Shown here piece after piece: positions 17,114 to 25,334 of a stretch of DNA of 64,000 nucleotides. Each line of letters begins with the position of its first letter. The stretch's first letter is position 1. The translations under genes were made by a program, and so were the position numbers. The notes under the pieces are model-generated. The model was not told the origin of the DNA. It did not search any database and saw only the letters and a program-made list of their open reading frames with translations. The DNA is taken from assembly GCA_031411655.1 (NCBI GenBank), contig JANOBM010000247.1, positions 62,001 to 126,000 of the forward strand, read 5' to 3'. This DNA is from UBA6163 sp031411655 (lineage in GTDB: Bacteria > Planctomycetota > Planctomycetia > Pirellulales > Pirellulaceae).

Positions 17114-17794
17114 CTACTGGCCCATCGCCGCCGTTAATTCATGAATCGCTATGCCATAATCATGATGGCTAAAAATAGCGGAGCCGACGACAAAGAGGTC
17201 GCAACCCGCATCGCGTGCCGACCGAATCGTTTTGCCGTTGATTCCACCATCAATCTCGAGCAACAGATTTGGATAGTTTCGCTTTAATTCCCTCAATCGC
17301 TCCAACGCGATTGGGTTGAACGGTTGTCCGCCAAACCCGGCTTCGACGCTCATCACGAGGGCAAGGTCGCAGTATTCCAGGCAGCCATTCAATGACTCCA
17401 TCGGCGTCTTTGGATTGATCGCCACGCCAACACCAACCCCAAGTTCCGACAATGTCTTTGCAACAGCTCGAGGGTCTGCTACCGCCTCGACATGGAATGT
17501 CAGTAAATCAGCGCCGGCGTCAACGAACGCTTTCGCATATTGAAGCGGATCGGAGATCATCAAATGCACGTCCAGCGGCATTTGTGTATGACGACGAAGC
17601 CCTGAAACAATCGGCATGCCGTAAGTGAGGTTGGGAACGAAATGGCCATCCATCACGTCGAGATGCAGCACCGCAGCACCGGCGGCTTCCAAGCGTGCCA
17701 CCTCACCTCGCAGGTCACCAAAGTCGCACATCAATAGGCTCGGCAATATTCCGGGCGTTGAACGGCGAATTTTTTCGATCGCAGTGTGCGACAT
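17114..17794 (-). CDS. rpe: Ribulose-phosphate 3-epimerase
   Basis: 226 residues from the ATG at 17794. It interconverts ribulose 5-phosphate and xylulose 5-phosphate in the pentose phosphate pathway. Family motifs are in order: GILPSLLMCDFG, HLDVMDGHFVPNLTYG, DVHLMISDP, TFHVEA, MSVEAGFGGQPF, EIDGGING, and VVGSAIF. The metal-binding His and Asp residues of the TIM barrel are kept. The frame is open for a further 143 codons upstream to 18223, but that stretch is basic, compositionally odd and unrelated to the family, and family length fits the shorter start. The histidine-phosphatase-like gene follows after 44 bp. Confidence 0.93.
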   Translation of the reverse strand: MSHTAIEKIRRSTPGILPSLLMCDFGDLRGEVARLEAAGAAVLHLDVMDGHFVPNLTYGMPIVSGLRRHTQMPLDVHLMISDPLQYAKAFVDAGADLLTFHVEAVADPRAVAKTLSELGVGVGVAINPKTPMESLNGCLEYCDLALVMSVEAGFGGQPFNPIALERLRELKRNYPNLLLEIDGGINGKTIRSARDAGCDLFVVGSAIFSHHDYGIAIHELTAAMGQ

Positions 17795-18267
17795 ACAAGC
17801 CTTCAAAGAGAACACTGGAATCCTACAGCGCGAACGCACGCGCCGTCGGTCCCCGCAAGACCCATCGCGGCAAGGTGACGCGGTATTGCACCGATAAGGA
17901 TTGTCTGGAAGCGAGTGTCTTGTCAATCGCTGCCAAAACACGATCAGCTGAATTGCCACCGATTTGTGGTGCCGGCGCGTCATAGTGGTGGTAAACGCGA
18001 CCATCGGAACGGCCAACGTTCGCTTAAATGCCGTATCGACACTTCTTTTTTTGGACTCGAAACGAATCCATTCTAGGCGGGCCTGTCGGTGAACATGGCT
18101 TGACAACGATCGATGTTTGCGCTGTGCCAAGCGTGGTTTCCCAAGCGTGGCTTCCTCGGCCGTCGCAACGTTCCCTTCGTTTCTCGCCGTTATTCGTGCG
18201 CCCTCCCGAGGCGGGCCATGCAAGACGCGATGTTCATTGAGACGCGATGTTCATTGAGACGAGGTGT
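17795..18267. other. Intergenic region upstream of rpe
   Basis: A 473-bp stretch between the stop of the YhaN-like gene and the start of rpe, both minus strand. An open frame continues rpe upstream through most of it, but its translation is rich in Arg, His and Ser without motifs, so I treat it as non-coding. It must hold the rpe promoter. The left-over of a 17-bp tandem repeat occupies its right end. Confidence 0.5.
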
Positions 18268-18291
18268 TCATTGAGACGAGGTGTGCGTTGG
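18224..18291. repeat. Four tandem copies of a 17-bp unit spanning a stop codon
   Basis: Units begin at 18224, 18241, 18258 and 18275. The first two are identical (GACGCGATGTTCATTGA), the third has two changes and the fourth is more diverged. The stop codon of the YhaN-like gene at 18268-18270 lies inside the third unit, so the array covers the last codons and the immediate 3' flank. This looks like slippage expansion at a gene end. Confidence 0.85.
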
Positions 18292-21200
18292 ATTGGTCCA
18301 GGCGACCTGACGGTCCCAAATACCTTCGATATGCGGTTGCGGCTCTGGTTCAATCGGATCGACCCATGGCTCTTCCCCTTGTTCGTACCAATTCCAATCA
18401 ATCGCCGGTTCCGGATTGGCTGGTTCTTCGCTAGGCAGTTCAATAAATCGGGGTTCGGCAACAAATCGTGGTTCGGCAATAACAAGGGGTTCGGCAATAA
18501 CAAGGGGTTCGGACGGAGCGGCCGGACGAAGAGCGATTGGTTCCTTAATCGCACTTGGCAGTGGGGGAGTAGGAAGCACCTTCGCCTCCCTGGTGAGCGG
18601 TTCCGCTTCCTTGACGGTTTGCGCGATCGGAATGGCGTGAATTACCGGTTCCTCATCGCAGGCGTCCACTGGTTCATCGATTGGTTCAGGTGCGATCGTC
18701 TCTACGCGTTTAGGAGGTACATACGCTTGTGTTACGACCGGCTCGAGAATCGTAACCCGACCCGGAGTCCCCTGCGACGGCAGCAATCGGACCTGCACGT
18801 CAATCTCCTGGAAAATCTTGCTGATGTGTTCATGGCATGTGAACATCAATACCTGGTGGCCCATTTCCGCGAAGGTCTTGAGTGTACGCGCCGCGTGCAT
18901 CGCGCGGTCGCGATCGAAGTTAACCAGGACATCATCAAGGACCAGTGGCAGCATGACACCGCGCCGGGCATAGGCCGCGGCAAGGGACAATCGAAGGGCT
19001 ATAAAGACGGCTTCTCGTGTTCCACGACTGAGTACGTCCAGGGCGATCGATTGACCGTCATGCGAGTCGATTTTCAAGCGATTGGTACCCAGAGGGGTCC
19101 AGACTCTTGTGTACTTACCATCCGTCAACTGTCGCAGGAACGATGAGGCCTCACGAAGGGTTTCCGGTTGACGTTCTTTTTCAAATGTGGCGCAGACGTC
19201 TTCCAGAAGGCAGCTCGCCATCGCGAGTGTCTGCCAACGCCGAATTACCGCCGCAATTTGTCGCTCGGTGCATCCCAGATCGAGTTGGGCAGTTGCAAGA
19301 CGATCGTCTTCGCCAAGCTGCTTCATTTCTTGCGACAACTCACCTTGGTTGGTTCGAAGAGTTGCAATTCTCTGTTGGGACTGGCTGATGCGAGTGGTGA
19401 GCGCTTCCCAGCGACGCTCCAGGTCAGGCGCAGTGGCACCGGTGAGTTCTCGTGCGACATCGTCATAATTCGCTTGCGTCCCAATGATTCCCCGGACTTG
19501 TTTTTCAAGTTCCGCGTGCTTGGTGCGAAGTTCGGCAAGCCGCGCATGGGCGTCTACGATCTTGTAGAACTGGTCGGCGGTCGCTACGCCACACTTCGCC
19601 CAGAGTGACCGGCGTTGTTGCTCGCATCTCTCGAGGGTTCGCAGGTGAGACGCTTGAAGTCGATTGAGCTGCGAATCTTGTTCTTTGAGTTCACGACGTC
19701 GCTTGATCCATTGTTGCTGTCTGGCGAGTTCTTCGTGGAGGTGATTGAGCTGTTCGAGAGGATCGGTGCGGAGACGCGGTTTGACGGATCGGTCGATGTC
19801 GTCTTCGGACACAGATGTCCTTGCGAGATTATGCTTGCTTGCTTTGTTGGTACCAACGCTAGGAGTGGGTGCGGGCGTTGCACTCACGAAGGTCTTGTTT
19901 TCGTCTTCAGCCAGTGCTTCCAGGTAGAGGGATTCGATTCGCTTAGCCAGTACGGTTCGCTCACGCCGACGCTGCTCGCGTTCATTCTCTAGTTCTGCCA
20001 AACGCCTTCGGCTGGCTTGAACCGTTTCGTAGCCTTCGCTGAGCTTACGGATGCTTGACGGTGACATTGAGTCACTTAGTCCCAAGCGTTGTAGCGTTGC
20101 TGACCAAGCACGGCGGGCCTCTTTGAGGGCAGTTCCTGCTTCGGTTGCACGGGCTCGAGCGGCTTTGCAAGCTTGGAGTGCGGCTTGTTGAGTGTGATAG
20201 CTTGGAAGCGATTCTTCGAGTTCGGTGTGAAGTTTCTCTGCATCGCGGAGGCGAGTTTCCAATGACGCACTGCTGGGTGGAAGTCTCCCTTCTAGGTCGT
20301 CACGTTCGGTCTCGACTTCACGAATTTGGCGACGTAGCGTGTCGATTTGTCGTTCGCAGTCTTCGAGGTCGAGGGACGTACTCGAATAGCCGCGATCACG
20401 TCCGATATACCACAAGAAAAGGCAAAGGATTCCAACGAAGATGCTGGTCATTCCCCAGGTTGGATCGGGATCACTGCTGAACCAGTCCCATCCGAAAACA
20501 TGGAAGAAGCCATAGAGAACGCCGAGTCCACCGACCAAGAACGGAACAAAAAGTAGGATTGTTCGTTCCACCGGGAACGCTTCGTTCGTCGCGAGGTCGA
20601 GAGACTCTTTTTCCAGGTCGCGGTAATGTCGTCTGAGCTTTTCGAGATGCTGCTCAATCTGAATTCGTGTTCGTAGGCTGGAGATCACTTCTGCCTGTTG
20701 ACGCATCGCATCGTGCAAGTTGGTGGCTTGGGCGATGTCCAGTGTTTCGCGAAGTCGCGTCGATAGTTTCTCGGCTTGTGTTTGGTGTTGTTGCGCCTCC
20801 TGACGGGCGCGCTTCAACAGAAATAGGTTTTCCTTTACCTGTTTGGCGGGGGTGCTGAGAGCGGTAAGGGTTTGTCGAGAAAGATCGGGAAGGTTAGTGC
20901 TTCCATCCTTGAGTAAGGCATCGCGATCTTCGGCGTCCATTCCCAAACGTTCTGCGTCGGCCTCAACCTGTTGTTTCGCCTTTTCAATCTGCTGATCGAG
21001 ACGAGCGATTTGTTCTTGGAGCGCTTCGACCCACGTCGCTTGCTCACTCGCCGCTTCGATCTTGCCTCGCAAATCGATCAATCGCCGGCTGAGTGGTAGC
21101 GTCTCTGCTTTGGTTCGTAACTCCCGACGTTTGGCCTTAATCTCCTCCAATTTTGTCCGGCGTTCTTCCATCAACGCTTCAATCTGGACCAATTGACCAG

Positions 21201-22038
21201 GGGCTTCATCAGGTAGAATTGATTGACGCTCGGTCTCGGCGATCTGCTGGACAAGGTCGTTTCGCTTGCACCAACTGTCATAGACGCTGGTACCGATTTC
21301 GACGCACCGAGACTCTTTCTCCCAGGCGACGAGTCGTTCGGTCAATTGTTCAATTTCGGATGCTTGGCTACGTCGCTGGGTGGCTAACTCGGTCCAGCGG
21401 CGACCTCCCCGCGTCAGTTGTTCGACTTCATCGCGAAGTTTTTCTCGCTTTGAAATGAGCGAAGCGAGCAGTGTTGCATCTTCGTCATCGGGTTTGGCTT
21501 TACCCACTAACTTCTTGCGTCCCGTTCGTAGCGATCGCATGACGTCGACTAACGAGACGCGGTCCAAGCCGCTACTCAGCTTGTAAAGCTCATCAGCTGC
21601 CGACGTATCGTCCAGGGTGCTAAGTTCCTGGAGTTCGCGGATACCGATCGCAAAGACGTTTGTGAAAATGGCTTCGTCGATTTGACCCAGTAGGCTGGTC
21701 AATCGATGTTGCCCCTGTGCGAGACCGTCTTGCCCAGTGACCGATAGCTGCCCCGTGACACCACTGTCGGTTGCTTGCGAATGTCGGCGAATCTGATACC
21801 CGCCGCCGGGGCCAGTAACGCGGATCGATCCCCCGGGAACACCGCCATAAACAGGAGGCATGTATCGTCCGCGACGATCGGGTGTGAATCCATAAAACAT
21901 TGCCCGCAAGAACTGCATCAGCGTCGTCTTGCCGGCTTCGTTGGGCCCATAGAACAGTGTCATGGTGTCTGGGATGGAATCCACCGACAAGCCTGACCAT
22001 ACTCCAAAACCGTCGACCTGGATGTCTTTGACTTTCAT
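18268..22038 (-). CDS. YhaN-like SMC/Rad50-type ATPase with membrane hairpin
   Basis: 1256 residues. Walker A GPNEAGKT is at 31-38 (FYGPNEAGKTTLMQFLRAMFYGF is typical of YhaN). Long coiled coils follow, interrupted by two predicted membrane helices (~493-513 and ~530-546) that would place the coiled coil at the membrane. Near the C-terminus are an ABC-type signature (LSRGTREAVFIALR) and Walker B (LPLVLDDVLVNFD). The last ~150 residues are a Pro/Glu-rich tail with internal short repeats (AEPLVIAEP), coded by an 18-bp duplication near 18470-18510. It overlaps the upstream phosphoesterase gene by 4 bp (ATGA). In Firmicutes YhaO/YhaN form an SbcCD-like pair; a DNA-repair or DNA-surveillance role at the membrane is an inference. 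Confidence 0.85.
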   Translation of the reverse strand: MKVKDIQVDGFGVWSGLSVDSIPDTMTLFYGPNEAGKTTLMQFLRAMFYGFTPDRRGRYMPPVYGGVPGGSIRVTGPGGGYQIRRHSQATDSGVTGQLSVTGQDGLAQGQHRLTSLLGQIDEAIFTNVFAIGIRELQELSTLDDTSAADELYKLSSGLDRVSLVDVMRSLRTGRKKLVGKAKPDDEDATLLASLISKREKLRDEVEQLTRGGRRWTELATQRRSQASEIEQLTERLVAWEKESRCVEIGTSVYDSWCKRNDLVQQIAETERQSILPDEAPGQLVQIEALMEERRTKLEEIKAKRRELRTKAETLPLSRRLIDLRGKIEAASEQATWVEALQEQIARLDQQIEKAKQQVEADAERLGMDAEDRDALLKDGSTNLPDLSRQTLTALSTPAKQVKENLFLLKRARQEAQQHQTQAEKLSTRLRETLDIAQATNLHDAMRQQAEVISSLRTRIQIEQHLEKLRRHYRDLEKESLDLATNEAFPVERTILLFVPFLVGGLGVLYGFFHVFGWDWFSSDPDPTWGMTSIFVGILCLFLWYIGRDRGYSSTSLDLEDCERQIDTLRRQIREVETERDDLEGRLPPSSASLETRLRDAEKLHTELEESLPSYHTQQAALQACKAARARATEAGTALKEARRAWSATLQRLGLSDSMSPSSIRKLSEGYETVQASRRRLAELENEREQRRRERTVLAKRIESLYLEALAEDENKTFVSATPAPTPSVGTNKASKHNLARTSVSEDDIDRSVKPRLRTDPLEQLNHLHEELARQQQWIKRRRELKEQDSQLNRLQASHLRTLERCEQQRRSLWAKCGVATADQFYKIVDAHARLAELRTKHAELEKQVRGIIGTQANYDDVARELTGATAPDLERRWEALTTRISQSQQRIATLRTNQGELSQEMKQLGEDDRLATAQLDLGCTERQIAAVIRRWQTLAMASCLLEDVCATFEKERQPETLREASSFLRQLTDGKYTRVWTPLGTNRLKIDSHDGQSIALDVLSRGTREAVFIALRLSLAAAYARRGVMLPLVLDDVLVNFDRDRAMHAARTLKTFAEMGHQVLMFTCHEHISKIFQEIDVQVRLLPSQGTPGRVTILEPVVTQAYVPPKRVETIAPEPIDEPVDACDEEPVIHAIPIAQTVKEAEPLTREAKVLPTPPLPSAIKEPIALRPAAPSEPLVIAEPLVIAEPRFVAEPRFIELPSEEPANPEPAIDWNWYEQGEEPWVDPIEPEPQPHIEGIWDRQVAWTNPTHTSSQ

Positions 22039-23285
22039 CGTTCTTCACCTGCCCCCGCGAAATTCGGTTTGCCGCCGCGGAGACACTCCACGCCGATCAG
22101 GGTTGCTTCGTCCAACAGCTCTCCGCGCGAAGCCACTGCAGCATCGGCAAGCATGGAAGCAATGGATTTTGATAGGCCGGCATATTCTTCAGTGAACGGC
22201 GCAAGATTAAGATCGCGGCCTCCCGCTTTGGCATGTCGCTCGGATGCACGCAAATAGTCGCCCAGGATGGTATCCTCGTCACACCAATTCTTTGGATACT
22301 TCTTGGGTGGACGTATCCGTAGCCGGGCGGTCCAAGCGCATGGCGTCGCATGTCCATAGTCGCGCCGTAGCCACGCCAATAACTCCGCCGGATCGCCAAC
22401 GACTTGAATCGACTCGGCGGACACCGCGATATCCCAACCAATGATGAGATGCCGCGACCCGTTGTCGTGAAGCAGCCGCGCAATTCGATTCCCCAGCACA
22501 CCACGAATATCGTTTACCGTCGCAAATTCGGCTGCATCCAACTCGACATCGCAGTATCGGAAGACGTCGCATTCCATATTGTGGAGCCGTATCGTCCTAT
22601 CCGCGTCGACATCAACAATGGTGTACCCATGGGCACCGGGTTCTTCGATCGATCGGCCTTGCGGCGATCCGCAATAAATCGCGCCAACTTCGGTACCGCT
22701 CGTAATGACGGTGCGTTGGTGTTCTCCACCCAACGCCCAGTAATCGAACCGGCCTTCGGCAAGCGAATCCGCGTCGGCGGCACCCGCGCCCACGGCCACC
22801 GTGAATTCGTCGGTTGGGTCAACGCGATAAGAAGGGACATGGAGTTGTGATCGTCCTTCGTTGCTTCGTCCAATCACCTGACAAATCGTTCGTCCTGCAC
22901 GCTGAACCGGAATGCTAAGTGTTCGATTCTTGGGAAACAGCGTGACATTAGGAGGAAGCGGGACCGCCTCAGGCCAACGAGCCGGATCGTCGGCTCCGGA
23001 CGCTGCCCAGAACACCGGAGTGTTTTTTTGGTGTAGCTTTTCAAAGTAGTTCAGTAGGAGTGACATGCCGCGAGGGCCTGCCGTGGCGGGATTTAATAAA
23101 TCGCCCGAAAGCACGACAAAGTCGATGTTCTCTACAAGCGAGGCCTCAAATACGGCCTGGGCTGCCTTCAATGGCGCCGTCGCTATGGTGTCCCTCAACT
23201 GTGACGGGATAGCATCAAGATCGCCGAGCGGTGTTTCGAGATGAAAGTCGCTAGCATGAATGAAGCGAAACGATTCGCCGGCCAT
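22035..23285 (-). CDS. YhaO/SbcD-like metallophosphoesterase, active site degenerate
   Basis: 416 residues starting at ATG 23285 with a full AGGAGG ribosome binding site at 23291-23296. The first two phosphoesterase motifs are intact: HASDFHLETP (D13, H15) and VLSGDLLNP (D62). The third motif, normally GNHD, reads GADD (97-100), so Asn and His are lost. The GHxH motif reads LGGEHQ (G187, H189), losing its first His, and the His of the preceding strand seems replaced by Gly. The C-terminal region fits the capping domain of the SbcD/YhaO type. Coupled by a 4-bp overlap to the YhaN-like ATPase. I infer a structural or weakly active partner rather than a normal nuclease. Confidence 0.82.
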   Translation of the reverse strand: MAGESFRFIHASDFHLETPLGDLDAIPSQLRDTIATAPLKAAQAVFEASLVENIDFVVLSGDLLNPATAGPRGMSLLLNYFEKLHQKNTPVFWAASGADDPARWPEAVPLPPNVTLFPKNRTLSIPVQRAGRTICQVIGRSNEGRSQLHVPSYRVDPTDEFTVAVGAGAADADSLAEGRFDYWALGGEHQRTVITSGTEVGAIYCGSPQGRSIEEPGAHGYTIVDVDADRTIRLHNMECDVFRYCDVELDAAEFATVNDIRGVLGNRIARLLHDNGSRHLIIGWDIAVSAESIQVVGDPAELLAWLRRDYGHATPCAWTARLRIRPPKKYPKNWCDEDTILGDYLRASERHAKAGGRDLNLAPFTEEYAGLSKSIASMLADAAVASRGELLDEATLIGVECLRGGKPNFAGAGEER

Positions 23286-23499
23286 GGTTCCCTCCTGTGA
23301 CCGTATGGCAATTCTATTTGCCGTCGGATCGGCCTTTTCGTGTCTGCTTGCTCCGATTCAATCCCTTGGACTTACCCGCCGGAAACCACCGGCGAGGACG
23401 CTTGGAACAAGCACCAACGCAAGAGCAGTTTACGAACTTTGTGAAATTCCACCAATACGGATTTCATATCGTTTTCTACCGAGAGATCGACGTTTTTTG

Positions 23500-24447
23500 T
23501 CAGTAATTGCTAGCACGTCGAACACCCACGGTGGCAAAACCAGGGTAGCTTCGCGTGACCAGTTGTTCGGCTTGCAAGCTATCGCGAGCGGTAACCATCA
23601 CCGACATCTCTCGCCCGTAAACGCCCGGTTTAGGACGCAACAAAACCTCCCAAACCGAAACCACACCAGCATTTACCGCCAAAAGCTCGAGTTGCATCAT
23701 TTGGATTTGGTGAGAAGCCGCTTCCGCTTCTCTCTGTTTCTGATAACTGTCTGCCTGAACGCTCATCAAGAAACTTTCGCGATTCCGGTCTTCTTGACTG
23801 GCCTGTTCTGCCTTCCACTGCTCCCATCCCGGGTTGAGAACGGCCAAGTCTTTCTCCGAAAACAAAAAAAACGGAATGGCGAGTTCAGAACCGTCCTCTA
23901 ATTTCAGCAACACTCCCTCGATGTTGAAAACGGGCGCATTGCCATTGTTCTGCTTGAGCCACCGTTCGACATCCTGTTCTGTCTTGACCGAGGAATCGGC
24001 GAATTGAGCCACTACCTTCGGGACGATGTATCGATAAAACGGATGCAGGCGACTAAGGGCAGTGCCGTTGACATTCACAACGCCAGCCAAACGCATAATG
24101 ACCACTTCTCGCCGACCGAATGCAATTACTCGCCCTCGGAGTTCAAATCCATCCCGCGAAGTCCATGTTTGAATGTCTGTGGTCGGATCCGTCGCTTGGT
24201 CGACTTCGTTTTTTGCCTCGGCCTTTTGCGCTGCCAGAAACTTTTGATCGTCGGGTGACAATTGGTCGATCTTAAACGCGACCAATGCTCCGCTTTTCTT
24301 CTTGAGGACAACGGTATCACTGCTGGTCGCGAACACTTCCGCCTCCAGCTTGAAAAGGCCTGTTGCATCCGACCACTGTCTGGCATTCGCCGGACGCGTG
24401 CATAGCAAAGCGAAGACCACTAACACGACTAATTTTGCAGCTGGCAC
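23500..24447 (-). CDS. Secreted SHD1-domain protein
   Basis: 315 residues from a GTG at 24447, preceded by GGGGA at a suitable distance. A signal peptide is present (KLVVLVVFALLCTRPANA). The mature part starts with an SHD1-type module (QWSDATGLFKLEAEVFAT...VVLKKKSGALVAFKIDQLS), a small beta-rich domain frequent in planctomycete exported proteins, and a second related copy lies around residues 95-145 (TWTSRDGFELRGRVIAFGRREVV). A coiled-coil-like stretch (EQASQEDRNRESFL...) precedes the C-terminal domain. The function is unknown; binding of peptides or surface polymers is a guess from the eukaryotic SLA1 homology domain. Monocistronic. Confidence 0.8.
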   Translation of the reverse strand: MPAAKLVVLVVFALLCTRPANARQWSDATGLFKLEAEVFATSSDTVVLKKKSGALVAFKIDQLSPDDQKFLAAQKAEAKNEVDQATDPTTDIQTWTSRDGFELRGRVIAFGRREVVIMRLAGVVNVNGTALSRLHPFYRYIVPKVVAQFADSSVKTEQDVERWLKQNNGNAPVFNIEGVLLKLEDGSELAIPFFLFSEKDLAVLNPGWEQWKAEQASQEDRNRESFLMSVQADSYQKQREAEAASHQIQMMQLELLAVNAGVVSVWEVLLRPKPGVYGREMSVMVTARDSLQAEQLVTRSYPGFATVGVRRASNY

Positions 24448-24668
24448 GGCGTTCCCCAGGGGGCAGCGAAGGTTTTAAGCTTTCGAAGACTCTGGTGATT
24501 TTACCTTATTCATCCGATTTTTCGATGGTCCGATGGGCGAGCGGAGCGGTGTTGGAGTCATTGACAGCACCCCTCCAGGCGAAGTCGGGAGAAATGGCTA
24601 AAATGTCGTCTCAGCGAGCGGGTTCGTTCGCAGAATTACCGATGAATTGACGAACGGGGAACTGGGCA

Positions 24669-25046
24669 ATGAGTGATGCAACAGTACGCGGCGTAGTGCA
24701 CTTGATCGAAGAGACGAAAACCTACGGCCAGAAAGGATTTCGCAAGCGAATGATCGTTCTTGAGCAAGAAAAAGGAAGCTTCACCAATTACGTACCGCTT
24801 GAGTTTACTCGCGATGCCTGCGACTCGGTGGACCAGTTGCAAGTCGGGGACGAAGTCGAGGTGGAGTACTTCCTCAGCGGTCGGCGATGGCAGCGTGATC
24901 AACAAAGTGAAGTCAAGTATTTTCTGAATGCTGAGGCAACCGGATTCAAATTGCTGAGCAGCGGTGAGGGGGGAGCGTCGTCGCACACGAAGGTGTCCGC
25001 CAATGATGCGTTCTCGGAGGCAGTCGATGACGATGCGCCGTTTTAA
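24669..25046 (+). CDS. DUF3127-like OB-fold protein with SSB-like tail
   Basis: 125 residues. The first ~95 residues have the DUF3127 pattern (VRGVVHLIEETKTYGQKGFRKRMIVLEQE, then VPLEFTRDACD, LQVGDEVEVEYFLSGRRW), an OB-fold family described in Bacteroidetes and planctomycetes. A short polar linker leads to an acidic C-terminal hexapeptide DDDAPF, very close to the DDDIPF tail by which single-strand DNA binding proteins recruit replication and repair partners. I infer a nucleic-acid-binding role and contact with SSB-tail-binding proteins. The aromatic residues expected for ssDNA stacking are only partly visible. Monocistronic, divergent from the SHD1 gene. Confidence 0.8.
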   Translation: MSDATVRGVVHLIEETKTYGQKGFRKRMIVLEQEKGSFTNYVPLEFTRDACDSVDQLQVGDEVEVEYFLSGRRWQRDQQSEVKYFLNAEATGFKLLSSGEGGASSHTKVSANDAFSEAVDDDAPF

Positions 25047-25334
25047 CTGGGATGTTTGAACTCACTTGAAACCCTTATTGAATGATCAGCTTAAGGGGTA
25101 TTGCAGGTGTCGTCGGACGGCTTAGCAGATCGAGTTTGTAGGGTTACGGGGCATTCATTCGCGTCCTGTGTTGCCATGGATGATTCCCACGCAGGCCTTT
25201 TCCCCTGATTCTTAGAACGCACACAGGCATCCTTTAGTCGCCGGGGTTCACACCGGCCGGAGGAGAGTCCATCGCAGCGATTGGCGTCTTGAGACGCGAG
25301 AATCAGTACGGTGAAACGCACCCCAGAGGCCGTG
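25047..25334. other. Intergenic region between convergent genes
   Basis: A 288-bp gap between the 3' ends of the DUF3127 gene and the LRR gene. The open frame in it (25091-25321, minus) has no motif and unlikely composition. I see no strong terminator hairpin. Confidence 0.4.

Noticed and set aside
17795..18223. Upstream extension of rpe as part of the protein
   Set aside because: The extra 143 codons have unlikely composition and no similarity to the epimerase family, whose length fits the start at 17794.
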